The notes beneath the pieces were generated by a model. That model saw nothing but the letters and a program-made list of their open reading frames with translations. It ran no database searches and was not told the origin of the DNA. A program made the translations under genes and the position numbers. Shown here piece after piece: positions 25,149 to 36,863 of a DNA stretch of 64,000 nt. Positions within the stretch are counted from its first letter, which is position 1, and every line of letters begins with the position of its first letter. Source of the DNA: Lota lota (lineage: Eukaryota > Chordata > Actinopteri > Gadiformes > Lotidae); contig JACYXH010000310.1 of assembly GCA_026745465.1 (NCBI GenBank), positions 3,900,001 to 3,964,000 on the forward strand, given 5' to 3'.

Positions 25149-25646
25149 GTCTTTTATATTTAGGGTACCATCCCTAAATCAGGTTCCAACATAAATAACA
25201 TAAAACGTTAAATGTGACTTGCTTATAATGTGGGTAAACGTATACCCATAGGGGGATATGGCTCCAATGTGAACTGGAAGAGACTCTGGATGTGACTGCT
25301 ATCCCCATCTGCTAGCAAGAAGAAAACCAGCTAACTCTGGGGTGAACTCACTGTGGCCCAAATTTAGAGGCCAAATTTAGAGTCATTGCGCGATACCCCC
25401 ATCCTGCCTATGCCTACTTCCTGGCATCCATACAGCCTCCATGTGTGAGCCCAGCAGGGGTCCCCTGCTTACTAATGGGAGTTGCAACTAAAGTGCTGAT
25501 TTACGCAATCGAGGTGAAAATGAGTAAATCACAGTAGGCCAATATCCTGCCTGGGGCTCCTAGCATGACTTCACCTGCGAGAGTCAGGACAGTCGACCGT
25601 GTCGCCTTATTCTCTCCCCCATTGCTTGCACAGTTCATGCCTGATG

Positions 25647-25648
<2 letters not shown>

Positions 25649-25738
<90 letters not shown>
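25649..25738. repeat. (GT)n microsatellite
   Basis: About 45 units with one GC interruption near 25710. Confidence 0.98.
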
Positions 25739-25916
25739 CCATCCTTCTGAGACATGGGGAGTGTAGACTTGGATCTGAAAGAAAAATTATGATTCTTTTG
25801 GAAAAGGGAGCGCATGTTTTTTAAATGTCTGGTTATGTAACAAAGCAGAAAACACAATACACACGCAAACCCGTGTGAGCGTTGCAAACATTTTACAATG
25901 TATTACTTAAAGAAGG

Positions 25917-25931
25917 CCACTAGATGGCGCT
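25917..25931 (+). promoter_or_regulatory. CTCF-like motif
   Basis: CCACTAGATGGCGCT is a close match to the CTCF core (CCAcyAGrkGGCrCt). It lies in the intron about 1.6 kb upstream (transcript sense) of the beta exon. Confidence 0.5.
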
Positions 25932-26138
25932 GTAATACAGCATGTATATATGGCCTACTATGGCATCAGCGCAAGTGAGAGTGGAGCCACAGGAAGTGTC
26001 AGAGCAGTAACTAAAATGTAAATTACTCTCTGCTTAATAATCAGTGACCTAGGTCTGCTGAGGATTACTTAATTAATCCCAAACACTACATTCAATTATG
26101 TAATCATCACAAAATACACACGTTAGTACGCTCACACA

Positions 26139-26284
<146 letters not shown>

Positions 26285-26552
26285 ATGTTAGAAGCATACA
26301 CAAGAGAATCCTCTCATTTTGCGAGCCATGAAGATTGTCTTCGCTTTCCATGCATATTAAACTAAGTAACGTCTACACAGGCACACTGAGAAGCCGGGCA
26401 CTGCTACTCATTTAGTGTCATCGAGTTACGCGACTGCGGCGTGCACTGGTTTGGACTCGTTTATAGAGCGCCAAAGAACATTAACATTTAATCAGAATAG
26501 AAAGGAAGAACAAAAAAAGGGCGCCTCATTGAGAAAATTCTGTCCGTGTACT

Positions 26553-26846
26553 TTAAGGGTTGTAGGTAAGATTTAAGAGAAATAATATGAGTGTAATTTG
26601 TTAAAAATGACCTTACAGCTACTAGTGAGTGAAATGCCAAGTGCCTGATTGGTTCGGGGAATCCATCTTGACTGTCAATCACAGGTGCTAGAAATGCAGC
26701 ACTTCTCAATGGCGGAGAAACGTGGGGAGGAGGGGGGCAGAGCAGGAGAAGAGTTAATTTAGTATTTTAGTTAAAAACTCTTTCTCTCCTGGTCTTTTCT
26801 GCACACTCAGGTTACAACTCTGGCATCGTACCTACAACACCATTAA
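26553..26846 (+). mobile_element. TTAA-flanked MITE, copy 2
   Basis: Starts TTAAGGGTTGTAGGTAAG and ends TACCTACAACACCATTAA. Shares TTCTCAATGGCGGAGAA, GATTGGTTCGGG and TGTCAATCACAGGTGCT with the other copies in the same orientation as copy 1. Confidence 0.75.
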
Positions 26847-27503
26847 CAAGAGCCGGCTCATGCATGTCAGCATCATGAAGTGAATGAAAGCCTCCAAGTG
26901 TTGCTCAGCTGGAACACATCGTCAGCAGTACGGGCATCCCTGCCTCTACCTGACACATATGCAGTGTGTCACATGATTACGTAATGAGGAAGTGTAATGG
27001 GAAGCCATGGTGTTGCTCATGGATGGTGGCTGCACACATGACACCTCCCCCTCACCACTGTTCTCATTAAGCCCTCATTATGCAGTCACAAATATGTCCA
27101 GACCAGAAGCACTGACACATACAGTCACGCACAAGCAAACACGATTTGTTTGTTTTCTTGAGACCTTAATCATAGTGAAAAGGGTTTGTGACAAAAGGGT
27201 AAGCATTACAGCCTAATGTGATCACAAACAGGCTGCAGTGTAATGCTCAAGTGGAACCAAACACGCTTTTTTTTCCACCAATCACACGATTTGAAGACTA
27301 TACCTTGGAGAGAAGTAGGTTTTGTAGCAGGAGGAGGACTTGCCTGGTGTGTCTCTGGTGTGATAGAGGGCAGCTATGGGAGAGTGTCGCCCATCAATTA
27401 TAGAAACGTTGCTTTTTTCACTTTTTCCTCTCAAATGTTTCCAGCAGCCGCAAACTCAAATTACACCTTACTATAACTCTGCTACAAGGCTACAGCACCC
27501 ATA

Positions 27504-29057
27504 CAGTATCTCACAAAAGTGAGTACACCCCTCACATTTTTGTAAATATTTGAGTATAGCTTTTCATGTGACAACACTGAAGAAATGACACTTTGCTACA
27601 ATGTAAAGTAGTGAGTGTACAGCTTGTATAACAGTGTAAATGTGCTGTCCCCTCAAAATAACGCAACACACAGCTATTAATGTCTAAACCGCTGGCAACA
27701 AAAGTGAGTACACCCCTAAGTGAAAATGTCCAAATTGGGCCCAAAGTGTCAATATTTTGTGTGGCCACCATCATTTTTCAGCACTGCCTTAACCCTCTTG
27801 CACTTCTCCACCTTCCGTTTGAGGATGCCCCACAGATGCTCAATAGGGTTTAGGTCTGGAGACATGCTTGGCCAGTCCATCACATTTACCCTCAGCTTCT
27901 TTAGCAAGGCAGTGGTCGTCTTGGAGGTGTGTTTGGGATCGTTATCATGTTGGGATACTGCCCTGCGGCCCAGTCTCCGAAGGGAGGGGGATCATGCTCT
28001 GCTTCAGTATGTCACAGTACATGTTGGCATTCATGGTTCCCTCAATGAACTGTAGCTCCCCAGTGCCGGCAGCACTCATGCAGCCCCAGACCATCACACT
28101 CCCACCACCATGCTTGACTGTAGGCAAGACACACTTGTCTTTGTACTCCTCACCTGGTTGCAGCCACACACGCTTGACACCATCTGAACCAAATAAGTTT
28201 ATCTTGGTCTCATCAGACCACAGGACATCCTGGACGTTCCAGTAATCCATGTCCTTAGTCTGCTTGTCTTCAGCAAACTGTTTGCGGGCTTTCTTGTGCA
28301 TCATCTTCAGAAGAGGCTTCTTTCTGGGACGACAGCCATGCAGACCAATTTGATGCAGTGTAGCGGCGTATGGTCTGAGCACTGACAGGCTGACCCCCCA
28401 CCCCTTCAACCTCTGCAGCAATGCTGGCAGCACTCATACGTCTTTTTCCCAAAGACAACCTCTGGATATGACGCTGAGCACGTGCACTCAACTTCTTTGG
28501 TTGACCATGGCGAGGCCTGTTCTGAGTGGAACCTGTCCTGTTAAACCGCTGTATGGTCTTGGCTACCGTGCTGCAGCTCAGTTTCAGGGTCTTGGCAATC
28601 TTCTTATAGCCCAGGCCATCTTTATGTAGAGCAACAATTCTTTTTTTCAGATCCTCAGAGAGAGTTCTTTGCCATGAGGTGCCATGTTGAACTTCCAGTG
28701 ACCAGTATGAGGGAGTGTGAGAGCGATGACACCAAATTTAACACACCTGCTCCCCATTCACACATGAGCCCTTGTAACACTAACGAGTCACATGACACCT
28801 GGGAGGGAAAATGGCTAATTGGGCCCAATTTGGACATTTTCACTTAGGGGTGTACTCACTTTTGTTGCCAGCGGTTTAAACATTAATGGCTGTGTGTTGA
28901 GTTATTTTGAGGGGACAGCAAATTTACAGTTATACAAGCTGTACACTCACTACTTTACATTGTAGCAAAGTGTCATTTCGTCAGTGTTGTCACATGAAAA
29001 GATATACTCAAATATTTACAAAAATGTGAGGGGTGTACTCACTTTTGTGAAATATTG
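27504..29057 (-). mobile_element. Tc1-type transposon, copy 2, internally deleted
   Basis: Same family as 6600-8241 but inverted. The left end is CAGTATCTCAC after TA. The right end reads GTGAAATATTG before TA, two transitions from the other copy. Relative to copy 1 it lacks roughly 100 bp near the transposase C terminus (break near 27800, between CCCTCTTG and CACTTCTCC). An 18-bp perfect hairpin begins exactly at its right end. Confidence 0.93.
27749..28685 (-). pseudogene. Tc1 transposase pseudogene (copy 2)
   Basis: The minus-strand ATG at 28685 is followed within about 10 codons by an apparent two-base insertion (gagagagttc region, 28661-28670). Further frameshifts lie near 28366 (after QTIRR) and 27987 (extra G in a G-run), a two-residue in-frame insertion sits at WNVQDVLWSDE, and about 100 bp are lost near 27800. 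More decayed than copy 1, with which it shares most residues, for example HKKARKQFAEDKQTKDMDYW. Confidence 0.92.
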
Positions 29058-29096
29058 TATATGTTGCCAAGGCCATGAGGCCTTGGCAACATATAC
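29057..29096. repeat. perfect hairpin, 18-bp arms, 4-nt loop
   Basis: GTATATGTTGCCAAGGCC, loop ATGA, then its inverse. It starts at the last base of the Tc1 copy 2 right end. CATGAGGCCTTGG is then repeated directly at about 29097. Confidence 0.92.
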
Positions 29097-29379
29097 CATG
29101 AGGCCTTGGATATGATGTATTACCGTTGGCTAATACACTGGCTAACACACTAATTAACACACACACATATATATATATATACATATAGTGTATGTATTAG
29201 TGTATATGAACACACATACGGAGTGTGTTTGCCACTCGGGCCAACCTGGACTCCCACAAGGACATTGATTAATATGCCTCCTCTGTTCTGGACCTGGATC
29301 CACACCAGCATCAACAGTGTCACCAGCTTTAAACAGATAACTGCATTCCCTAATCAGAAGCAATGAATGAACAGAGCGG

Positions 29380-31160
29380 CCCTCAACACCGCATTCAGAT
29401 CGGGGGATGCTCCGGCCTAAAGCCCATCCAGGCTAACCTGCAGAGGGGCATCAAGAAGGCCCAAGCACAGCCACAAGCTCAAAATTGAGGTGCTCTTCAA
29501 GAAAAGCGGCGACCCCCAACGCATGTGGCAAGGCCATCACGGATTACAAACCCACCAACCCCATGCCCCCAACCAGCGACGCCTCCTTCCCTGATGAGCT
29601 TAACAGCTTTTACGCCCGCTTTGACTGGGACAGCCAGGAGGCGGCCATCAAGGCTGTGCTCTCCGCAGACCACCCAGTACCTCACACACTCCTCCACCGA
29701 CGTATGTGCCGCCCTGAGCGGGATTAATGCACGCAAGGCTGCTGGCCTTGATGGCCTCCCTGGACGCGTGCTCAGGGCATGTGCTGGGCAGCTGACTGAC
29801 TTGACTGACGTCCTCAACCTGTCACTGGCCCAAGCAGCTGTCCCTATGTGCTTTAAAACCACCTCCATTGGGCTGGTGCCAAAACAGTCCACTGCAACAA
29901 GCCTTACTGACTTCCGCATTGTTGCTCTCACCCCCACCATCTCGAAGTGCTTCAGGAGGCTGGTCCTGGCTCACCTCAAAACCTGTCTACGGGGGGCGAT
30001 CATACAGAGGCGCGCCCGTCGCTAGAAAAGCCTTGCCAGCAAAACCATTGTTTTCCTATGGAACGGCATGCAGCTGCTGCTTTACCCGACGTTCTTAGCC
30101 AAAGCGTCTTGAATTTTTTAAGCGGCCGCGTTTCTAGCGACGCGCCTCAGTGTGATCGCCGCCTACCACTCCACACTGGACCCCCTCCAATTCGTCTACC
30201 GCCAAAACGATGCCATCTCCACTGCATTACAATCCACCCTCTCCCACCTTTACAACAGTACATGAGAACGCTGTTCATCAAATTCAGTTCAGAATTCAAC
30301 ACCATCATCCGTTCTAAATTGCTCCCCAAACTCAGTGACCTGGGCATCAACACCTCCCTCTGCAACTGGATACTGGACTTCCTAACCGACAGACCCCAGT
30401 TTGTTAGGTTAGACAACCTTACCTCCTCAACCTTCTTCCTGAACCCCAGCGTCCCACAGGGCTGTGTGCCGAGTCCTCTCCTCGTCTCCCTCTTCACCTA
30501 CAACTGCACATGGTTCTAATACCGTTTTGCATGAGGCCAATGGTGGTTGGCCTCATCAGCGACAACAATGACTCGGCATCCAGGGAGGACCAGGAGGTCC
30601 AGCAACTAGCAGCGTGGTGCGCTGACAACAACGTGGTTCTGAACACCAAGAAGATACCGGATAACCAAAGGTAGCACACACACCCCCATCGTATCAACAG
30701 GACGGAGGTTGAGTGTGATGTCAGCTACATCAACACATGAACCCTGGACAGGAATGCTCACCAGTGCCTCTTCTCCTTGAGGAGACTGAAGAAGGTCCAT
30801 CTGTCTCCTTCGATTCTGGTGAACTACTACCGCTGCACCATCGAGAGCATCCTAACCAACTGAATCACAGTATGGCGTTGCAACTGATCTGTTCGGACCG
30901 CAAAGCAATTGAGAGAGTGGTGAAAACTGCCCAACATATTAGCGGTTCCTCACTCCCAACATTGAGGCTGTCCAGTGCATGCAAGGTCTGCTGAGGGACG
31001 TGCAGTATCGTCAGGGACAGCTCCCATCCCAGCCACAGACTGTTTGACCTCCTCCCCTCTGGGAGGCGCTGCAGGACTCTCCGTTCAGTTCCTGGTTCAG
31101 GAACAGCTTCTTCCTTGTGGCTGTCACTCTGCTGAACTCTGCACCACGGTGAAATCTTAA
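29380..31160 (+). pseudogene. L2/Rex1-like LINE ORF2 relic
   Basis: Ordered fragments of a reverse transcriptase: NARKAAGLDGLPGRVLRACA, FKTTSIGLVPKQ and [18 protein letters not shown], then an inserted foldback element (29994-30161), LDPLQF.YR remnants, [20 protein letters not shown] (motif A with catalytic Asp lost), [29 protein letters not shown] (motif B), a destroyed YxDD region near 30530, and QQLAAWCADNNVVLN. Downstream C-terminal pieces run to about 31150 with several stops. GC-rich against surroundings. No intact frame longer than 190 codons. Confidence 0.88.
29994..30161. mobile_element. 168-bp foldback/MITE inserted in the LINE relic
   Basis: The left arm at 29994-30028 reads GGGCGATCATACAGAGGCGCG and then TCGCTAGAAA; the right arm at 30131-30160 is its inverse with two mismatches and a 2-3 nt indel. 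CTAC occurs just outside each arm (29987-29990 and 30163-30166), a possible 4-bp target duplication. No coding capacity. It interrupts the reverse transcriptase reading, so it inserted after the LINE. Confidence 0.65.
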
Positions 31161-31164
31161 TCTT

Positions 31165-31335
31165 AAATAAAATAGTTGCAGTTGCTAGGGTCATCGACTC
31201 CCAGTCCAAAGGTCCTGGGTTTGATCCCCGTTGTATGCGGCAGCCTACTTGTAGGCATTCCTGAGCCAGATACCTTACCCCCCACCTGCTTTTCAATGAC
31301 CTGTAACTGACTTCACTGTCGCTAATTAAAAACAC
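31165..31335 (+). repeat. tRNA-like SINE/LINE tail with B-box
   Basis: Contains GTTGCTAGGGTCATCGACTC and GGTCCTGGGTTTGATCCCCG, resembling a degenerate A-box and a B-box (GGTTCRANTCC) of a tRNA-derived head. It follows directly on the LINE relic. Not a functional tRNA: I cannot fold a cloverleaf. Confidence 0.45.
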
Positions 31336-31483
31336 AAAAGCTAACTAGCAAATTAATAGTGAAAAGTTGCTATATTGTGAACACTCAATCAAAAACCTAA
31401 AACATGACAATACACATGTTTAGCGTCTCTAATGCCTTCATGCTCAGGCAACAAACAAGTAAGAAACACACATACACATATTT

Positions 31484-31619
<136 letters not shown>

Positions 31620-31878
31620 TTCTGCTTGTAATTACCTTTGTTTGTAAACAAACCTGCATTTGACCCAGCCTCCCAACCCCACACACACTAATCCTTTCCA
31701 AACGTACACCTAATGGCATCGGCAGAGCCAGGGGACTTGCCAACTGGACAACTAGCATGGAGCACACAGAGGAACACTCAGAAAGACAGCAGGCTCGCCT
31801 GCCAAATAAATGCTGTTGTTGTTGTTTATTATACTACTATTAGTATACTGCTGTAGAAGGGCGCTTTTTTCTCCCCAG

Positions 31879-32036
31879 ATAGGAAGCGCTGATCGTTCTG
31901 CTACGCGATGGTCCTACTCCATTATGTCCGACGGCTGGGACGAGCGTGCCAAGAAAAGCGAGGGCGAGCGGGCGGGGTACAGAGTTAAATTTGGCGTCTA
32001 TCGTCTGAATGAGAGAACTCTGGAGGGTCTAATCAG
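31879..32036 (+). other. exon-like island of unknown origin, plus strand
   Basis: Bounded by a textbook acceptor (gcttttttctccccag) and a donor-like AATCAG followed by gtactt, this 158-nt stretch is open in one frame and unusually rich in CpG and G+C against AT-rich neighbours. The frame contains SIMSDGWDERAKKSEGERAG then YRVKFGVYRLNERTLEGL. I do not recognise the protein. It is antisense to dlg2. It could be an exon of a nested gene, a retroposed fragment, or transposon-derived; a TTAA-type MITE begins about 40 bp downstream. Confidence 0.22.
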
Positions 32037-32077
32037 GTACTTTATCTACATTAAATGTGTTTGTGTCACTACATGTT

Positions 32078-32455
32078 TTAAAGCTGCTGTACCTACAATT
32101 TGAGAGTTGTAGAGACAGAGCAAAAAAGAGCAAGATTTTTACCTAAAAAACGTATCATCCCTCCCTGCTGCCTCCCTTCCCATGTTTAAATTCTCCGCCA
32201 CTGTGAAGTGTTGCATTTCATGCACCTATGATTGACAGGCAACATGGATTCCCTGAACCAATCAGGGAAGAGATGCACTGGTCAGAAATGAGCCAGGAGA
32301 TGTCTAAAATCATAATAGACTCAGAGGGGCAGGCGCAGTCAAATGAAAACAGATATTCTCATAGTGCATTACACCCACTAATAGCCAACGGATAGCTATG
32401 GCCTTTCTATCAAATTACACTCAAATAATAGCTCTTAAATCTTACCTAAAAGCGT
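32078..32455 (-). mobile_element. TTAA-flanked MITE, copy 3 (inverted)
   Basis: Low-coordinate end TTAAAGCTGCTGTACCTAC. The core in reverse orientation has CTCCGCCACTGTGAAG, ATGATTGACAGGCAAC and CTGAACCAATCAGGG. The other end near 32455 is eroded and lacks TTAA. Confidence 0.7.
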
Positions 32456-32518
32456 CTTACACCAAAAGCCTGTACAGGGTCGTGTTATCTTTTGTCACTA
32501 AGCTACCAAATACTCCCT

Positions 32519-32549
32519 CGTACTCCCTCACACACTGTGAGGGAGTACG
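32519..32549. repeat. perfect hairpin, 14-bp arms, 3-nt loop
   Basis: CGTACTCCCTCACA, loop CAC, inverse arm. The left arm is itself a direct copy of the preceding TACTCCCTC. Confidence 0.92.
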
Positions 32550-35500
32550 GACCGGGATGATTGGTCGCACGATGACCCAGCCAAGATAGTGCTCTGCATG
32601 TCAAGTGACTTTACTCCCCCATTGAACTTGACATTACCTCCTTATTTTGTTGACCGGCCACAACAGAGAAGTATATATGCTCAGATATTCAGTGAGTAGA
32701 CTAAAGGAAACTTCAAAAGTCAACCACACCTCAAGAGGAAGAGGGGACTGAAACAATCCAGGAAACAATCTGAATGGTTGAAGTACTTGTAATTATAGCA
32801 TTGCTTTTATATTGTATAAAAATTGTAACTGGTAGTGGTAGCAACAACAGCCCATATTTAAGTCGCACTACTCACACTAATATATTAGCATTGAGTCTTA
32901 ATTATTATTATTTGAGATACATGTCACATCACTCATTAAAAAAAACTCACTCACTTTATATTAATAATCCAAAGACTGTGTGGAGTGTTTGTGGTTGATG
33001 GCTGGTTTGAGCAGCCTCATCTGGCCCTGCCTGGAACATTCTTCCATCTCTACAATAAACTGGTTTCTTTAACTAACTACCTGTGTCCTGGTGTCGGAGG
33101 TGCCTAGTAAAGCCTCTTAGGTGGCGTGTAGCAGGATCCAGTGCTAAAGTCTGATAGCATACAAGCTAAAATCTTGGAGAACGGGGCGTTTAATTTTTTC
33201 CCGCTTCCTGTTTGTTTCAACCAATCATGTGACTGGAGGCAGGGATCTATAGGCGTGTAATTGAATAACAGTGAACACAAACTCGGCCAGCACTAGTTAA
33301 CTTTAAAAAGGTGTCTGTATAGGTTTCAAATCAACACCATGTAGACTGGCCACTGTAGAAATACACTTATTAAAATCCCCTTCTGAAAGCTTCATCCAGT
33401 CTCCCCCCAAATGTTCTACTATAACATTGTAGATCTGCTGAATCCCGAATTACCCACTCACTGGCTGTGCCTTGAGGTCTGGATCGATAAAATGCTTTGC
33501 CATTTTCGTGACACCCTTCTCTCCTATGTACAAAACCAGGGCCAGGGCCCAAGCAGCCATTTCATAGACCAATACCTGGTCAGAAGCCATGCTGTGGTGA
33601 TCTATTATGTAACATGCTGTCATTGTGAGGCCTCAGCCACTGGATACATATAGTTTTACACTGAAATTATGTAATGGTTTGGTTGTTTTAAAAATCCCTG
33701 ACTAAAATAAAGAAACATAACAATCTCAGTCTACCTACCTGAATACCAGACACAGGAATAGAAGGGGCCAGGTGGTTCGATTTGTCTCTATCTCCTTTGT
33801 TCCACTTCTTTCACATTACGTCCCGCTAATGTTATGATTCAAATGGAACACAACTCAACTTGCATTCCGATGGCAGGGGGCACTGGGGGAGAGTGGGAGG
33901 AGAGAGAGGGAGGACAGAGGGAGGAGAGGGAGGGAGGAGAGGAGAGCAGAGGGAGGTGAATGAAAGAACGAGAGGGGAATGGAGAAGAGGCCACTTTGTT
34001 GGCTTTGACAAAAGGGGGGCAGGACAAAAAACAAGCGTGTCAGTTAACATTCTCCTGCACTCCTTTATCAAGAACAAGCTTTCACCTAAATAGAATTCTC
34101 CTCACTACAGCCCAACATAAAGTATGGGTAGTATTCACTTTGGAGTTTTTCAGTGCTGGCAACTGTCCACAGGCAAACAAAAATAAAGAGTGGTGGAGAT
34201 GAACAGGCAAGAACAAACTGAATCCAACTTGAATAGCTTTATTTTTTATTCTTACTGTGCTAATGAATCCTTTTCGTCTTCTATTGGGTAGAACTATTAT
34301 ATTCAGAAATCCCATCATATCTAGAATGTTTAATGATAGACCAAGTCAACAGAAGGACACAATGAAAGGACATTGAGCAACATTTGTTCTGCAGGAGCTG
34401 GGAAAGCAGTCAACCCAGGGATAATAAATAAATAAATAAATAAATAACCCAATTCAGTTTCCCCAGCCAGCAATGGAAGAAAAACAACAATAAAACAGAT
34501 GCTGCTGACATTCAGAGCAAGGAGTTACAACAGCCATACACCGCCCACACCTAAACCCACTGGAATCCAATCAGGTTACAGATATCGGGAGGGGGGAAAT
34601 TGTAGGACTAATTGCAATTTTCATGGGAGACATTTTTTTTGGGATCATTAAACATTTTTACTAAACAAGTGACCAACCAGCTTGCAGTGTGAAACAACTT
34701 GGACGTGGATTTAAAGCCCCGGTCTGCATATCGAAACTGCTGAGAGTGAGAGAGACTGTGCCGGCTCTCGGATTACCCTATTCATGGTGGGACAGAGTGT
34801 ATATTGTTGTCATGCCGAAGTGATTTACTGTATCAAATTGAGCGTCCTACAAATGTAGGCCATAAACAGACAACAGTCTTGATGAACAATCCACAAATAC
34901 AAAAGAAACAAAAAAGACAAAACAATACAAAGACGCTCAAGCTCAACAGCCTCTTTTGGCGACCAGCTGAACGATACAACCTGTCCTCATCGCTTACATT
35001 GCACTCCTACTGTTCAGACTGGCCAACAACAGACATATAGGGCATCACACTTGTAGTTCAAGCACAAAATCACAGGAAATCGATCGTGAACAAAATGTGT
35101 TTCCTTAGCAGCCTGCGCCAGCTGTGATGGCCAAACTCTGCCAGGAGAACTGCAGCAGCACGGAAACAAGATGCACATCCACTGTGGGCATGCATACCTG
35201 TGTCTGTGTACGTGTGTGCCTGTGTGTGTGTGCGCGCGCTTGTGTCTGTGCACGTGTGCGATTGTGTGTCTTTGTGTGTGTGTGTGTGTGTGTGTGTACG
35301 CTGGCATGCAAACGCAAGTGCAGAGATTTTTTGGACAGGTTAAGCCTTGCTGTAATGTGAGGGGAAGGGGGGTATGCACAATGTTTTTTGGGGGGAGAGG
35401 AATAGAGGGAGGGAATATTAGAAAAGAAAGGTGGGTGTGGGGGGGAGACAGGAGGGACTTTACTGCAGTTATCTTTGCAACAGAGTTTAGGCTGCATACC

Positions 35501-35662
35501 CCCTCCTCTCTCCTGGTCTGCTGGACAAGGCTGCCAGTAAATGTACAAACACATACACACACACACACACAAACACACACAAACAAACAGAGCGAGAAAA
35601 GAGGGAGAGAGAGCGAGGAGAGAGACACACACACACACTCACACACCACTGCAGATAGAAAT

Positions 35663-35696
35663 CACTTTCAAACTGTTGAAAGTCAGTTTGAAAGTG
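35663..35696. repeat. perfect hairpin, 13-bp arms
   Basis: CACTTTCAAACTG and CAGTTTGAAAGTG around TTGAAAGT. Confidence 0.9.
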
Positions 35697-35750
35697 GACA
35701 CCTCCATTATAGCACAACATTCTGAAGAGGCTTCTAGACTGTTTGCTTAC

Positions 35751-35780
35751 CTCCTGGCTGTCCACCTTGCCTTGCTGCAT
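35751..35780 (-). CDS. possible dlg2 alternative first coding exon (MQQGKVDSQE)
   Basis: ATG CAG CAA GGC AAG GTG GAC AGC CAG GAG and then gtaagcaaac, a good donor, phase 0, the same strand as and in line with the other alternative starts. Ten codons without cysteine, so the product would be a non-palmitoylated variant if spliced to exon C. The sequence upstream on the transcript (about 35790-36230) has scattered CpGs and a CT/GA-rich stretch like a neuronal 5' UTR. I do not recognise the peptide. A start followed by a donor arises often by chance, so this is a candidate only. Confidence 0.33.
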
Positions 35781-35789
35781 GCTTGTGTG

Positions 35790-36230
35790 TATGTATGTGC
35801 GTGTGTGTGTGTGTGCGTATGTGAAGGCTATGTTCAGACTGTGGCTCTGGTTGAAGCGGGCATGCGTGCTGCTTTTGAATCGTATAGCGCTAAGCCAGGA
35901 ACAGCCCTCCTCAATATTAATGCCGGCGCTCAGATTGGCTGCTCATTGTGTCCCCCTTTCTCCCTCTTTCTCTCTCTCTCTCTTTCTCTCCTCCTGTGTG
36001 TGCGTCTGTGTGTGTGTGTGAGATGCTCCCGCCTGCTGCCGGGATGTGTTTGTGTTTTGGGACAGCAGTGAATTGCTTCCCCATCGATGGACCGCAACTC
36101 TGCGGCAAAATAAGTTCCCCCCCTCCCACACCCCTGCCTTCAGTGTAGGGAACCCAGCCAACGGGTGGAACCACGGGGCTCCCCGGGCCATGCTGCAGCA
36201 CGGACACATTAGGGTGCGACACACGTAACT
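35790..36230 (-). promoter_or_regulatory. mixed CpG/CT-rich block upstream of candidate start at 35780
   Basis: Contains scattered CpGs (35850-35940 and 36030-36100) and a pyrimidine-rich run on the plus strand at 35955-35995. It sits immediately upstream, in transcript sense, of the MQQGKVDSQE candidate. No core promoter element recognised. Confidence 0.2.
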
Positions 36231-36718
36231 TTTATGCCTGGAGGGGGCGAGTTGTAGTCATAGGGGATTGTACTTGTTTTAGTGCCTAGTCAGCGTTACC
36301 TTTAACCCTTTTGAAATCAGTTATAAACTGTGGGCAGGAAAATGCAGGAACAGGTGAGGTGATACCCACCTGGCTACGGATGCTTTCATTGTAGAGGCAG
36401 ATGAACGCATTATGAAGCCATATATATGAAGCTAATTCAAGCGATTTCCCTCCAAATTGTAATGACTTCATGAAATCGCATTCTGCATTGGGACAGCCTG
36501 GAAATGGGGTGATCATTTGTGACTGAGGTTTTCCACAGGAGGGGAATAAAGTAACTACCAAAAGTCTAAACCTTTCTTCTATTTTGGGTAGGTGTTGTTA
36601 AGAGTTTGCTAATCCTAGGAGACACGTTAAGCTTTGGCTGATTCCTTGGCAGGAAATAGAAGGTGCCGCCACTGAATTAACTTCACACCAGCTAATAACA
36701 CTGGGGGAGTTTAGCTGC

Positions 36719-36863
<145 letters not shown>

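Noticed and set aside
31165-31240. tRNA gene
   Set aside because: Only a B-box-like and a loose A-box-like segment; no cloverleaf, so treated as a retroposon head.
35014-36071. Several long frames (176-211 codons) with CVCV or THTH runs
   Set aside because: Generated by GT/CA tracts; no conserved protein segment apart from the ten-codon candidate listed separately.
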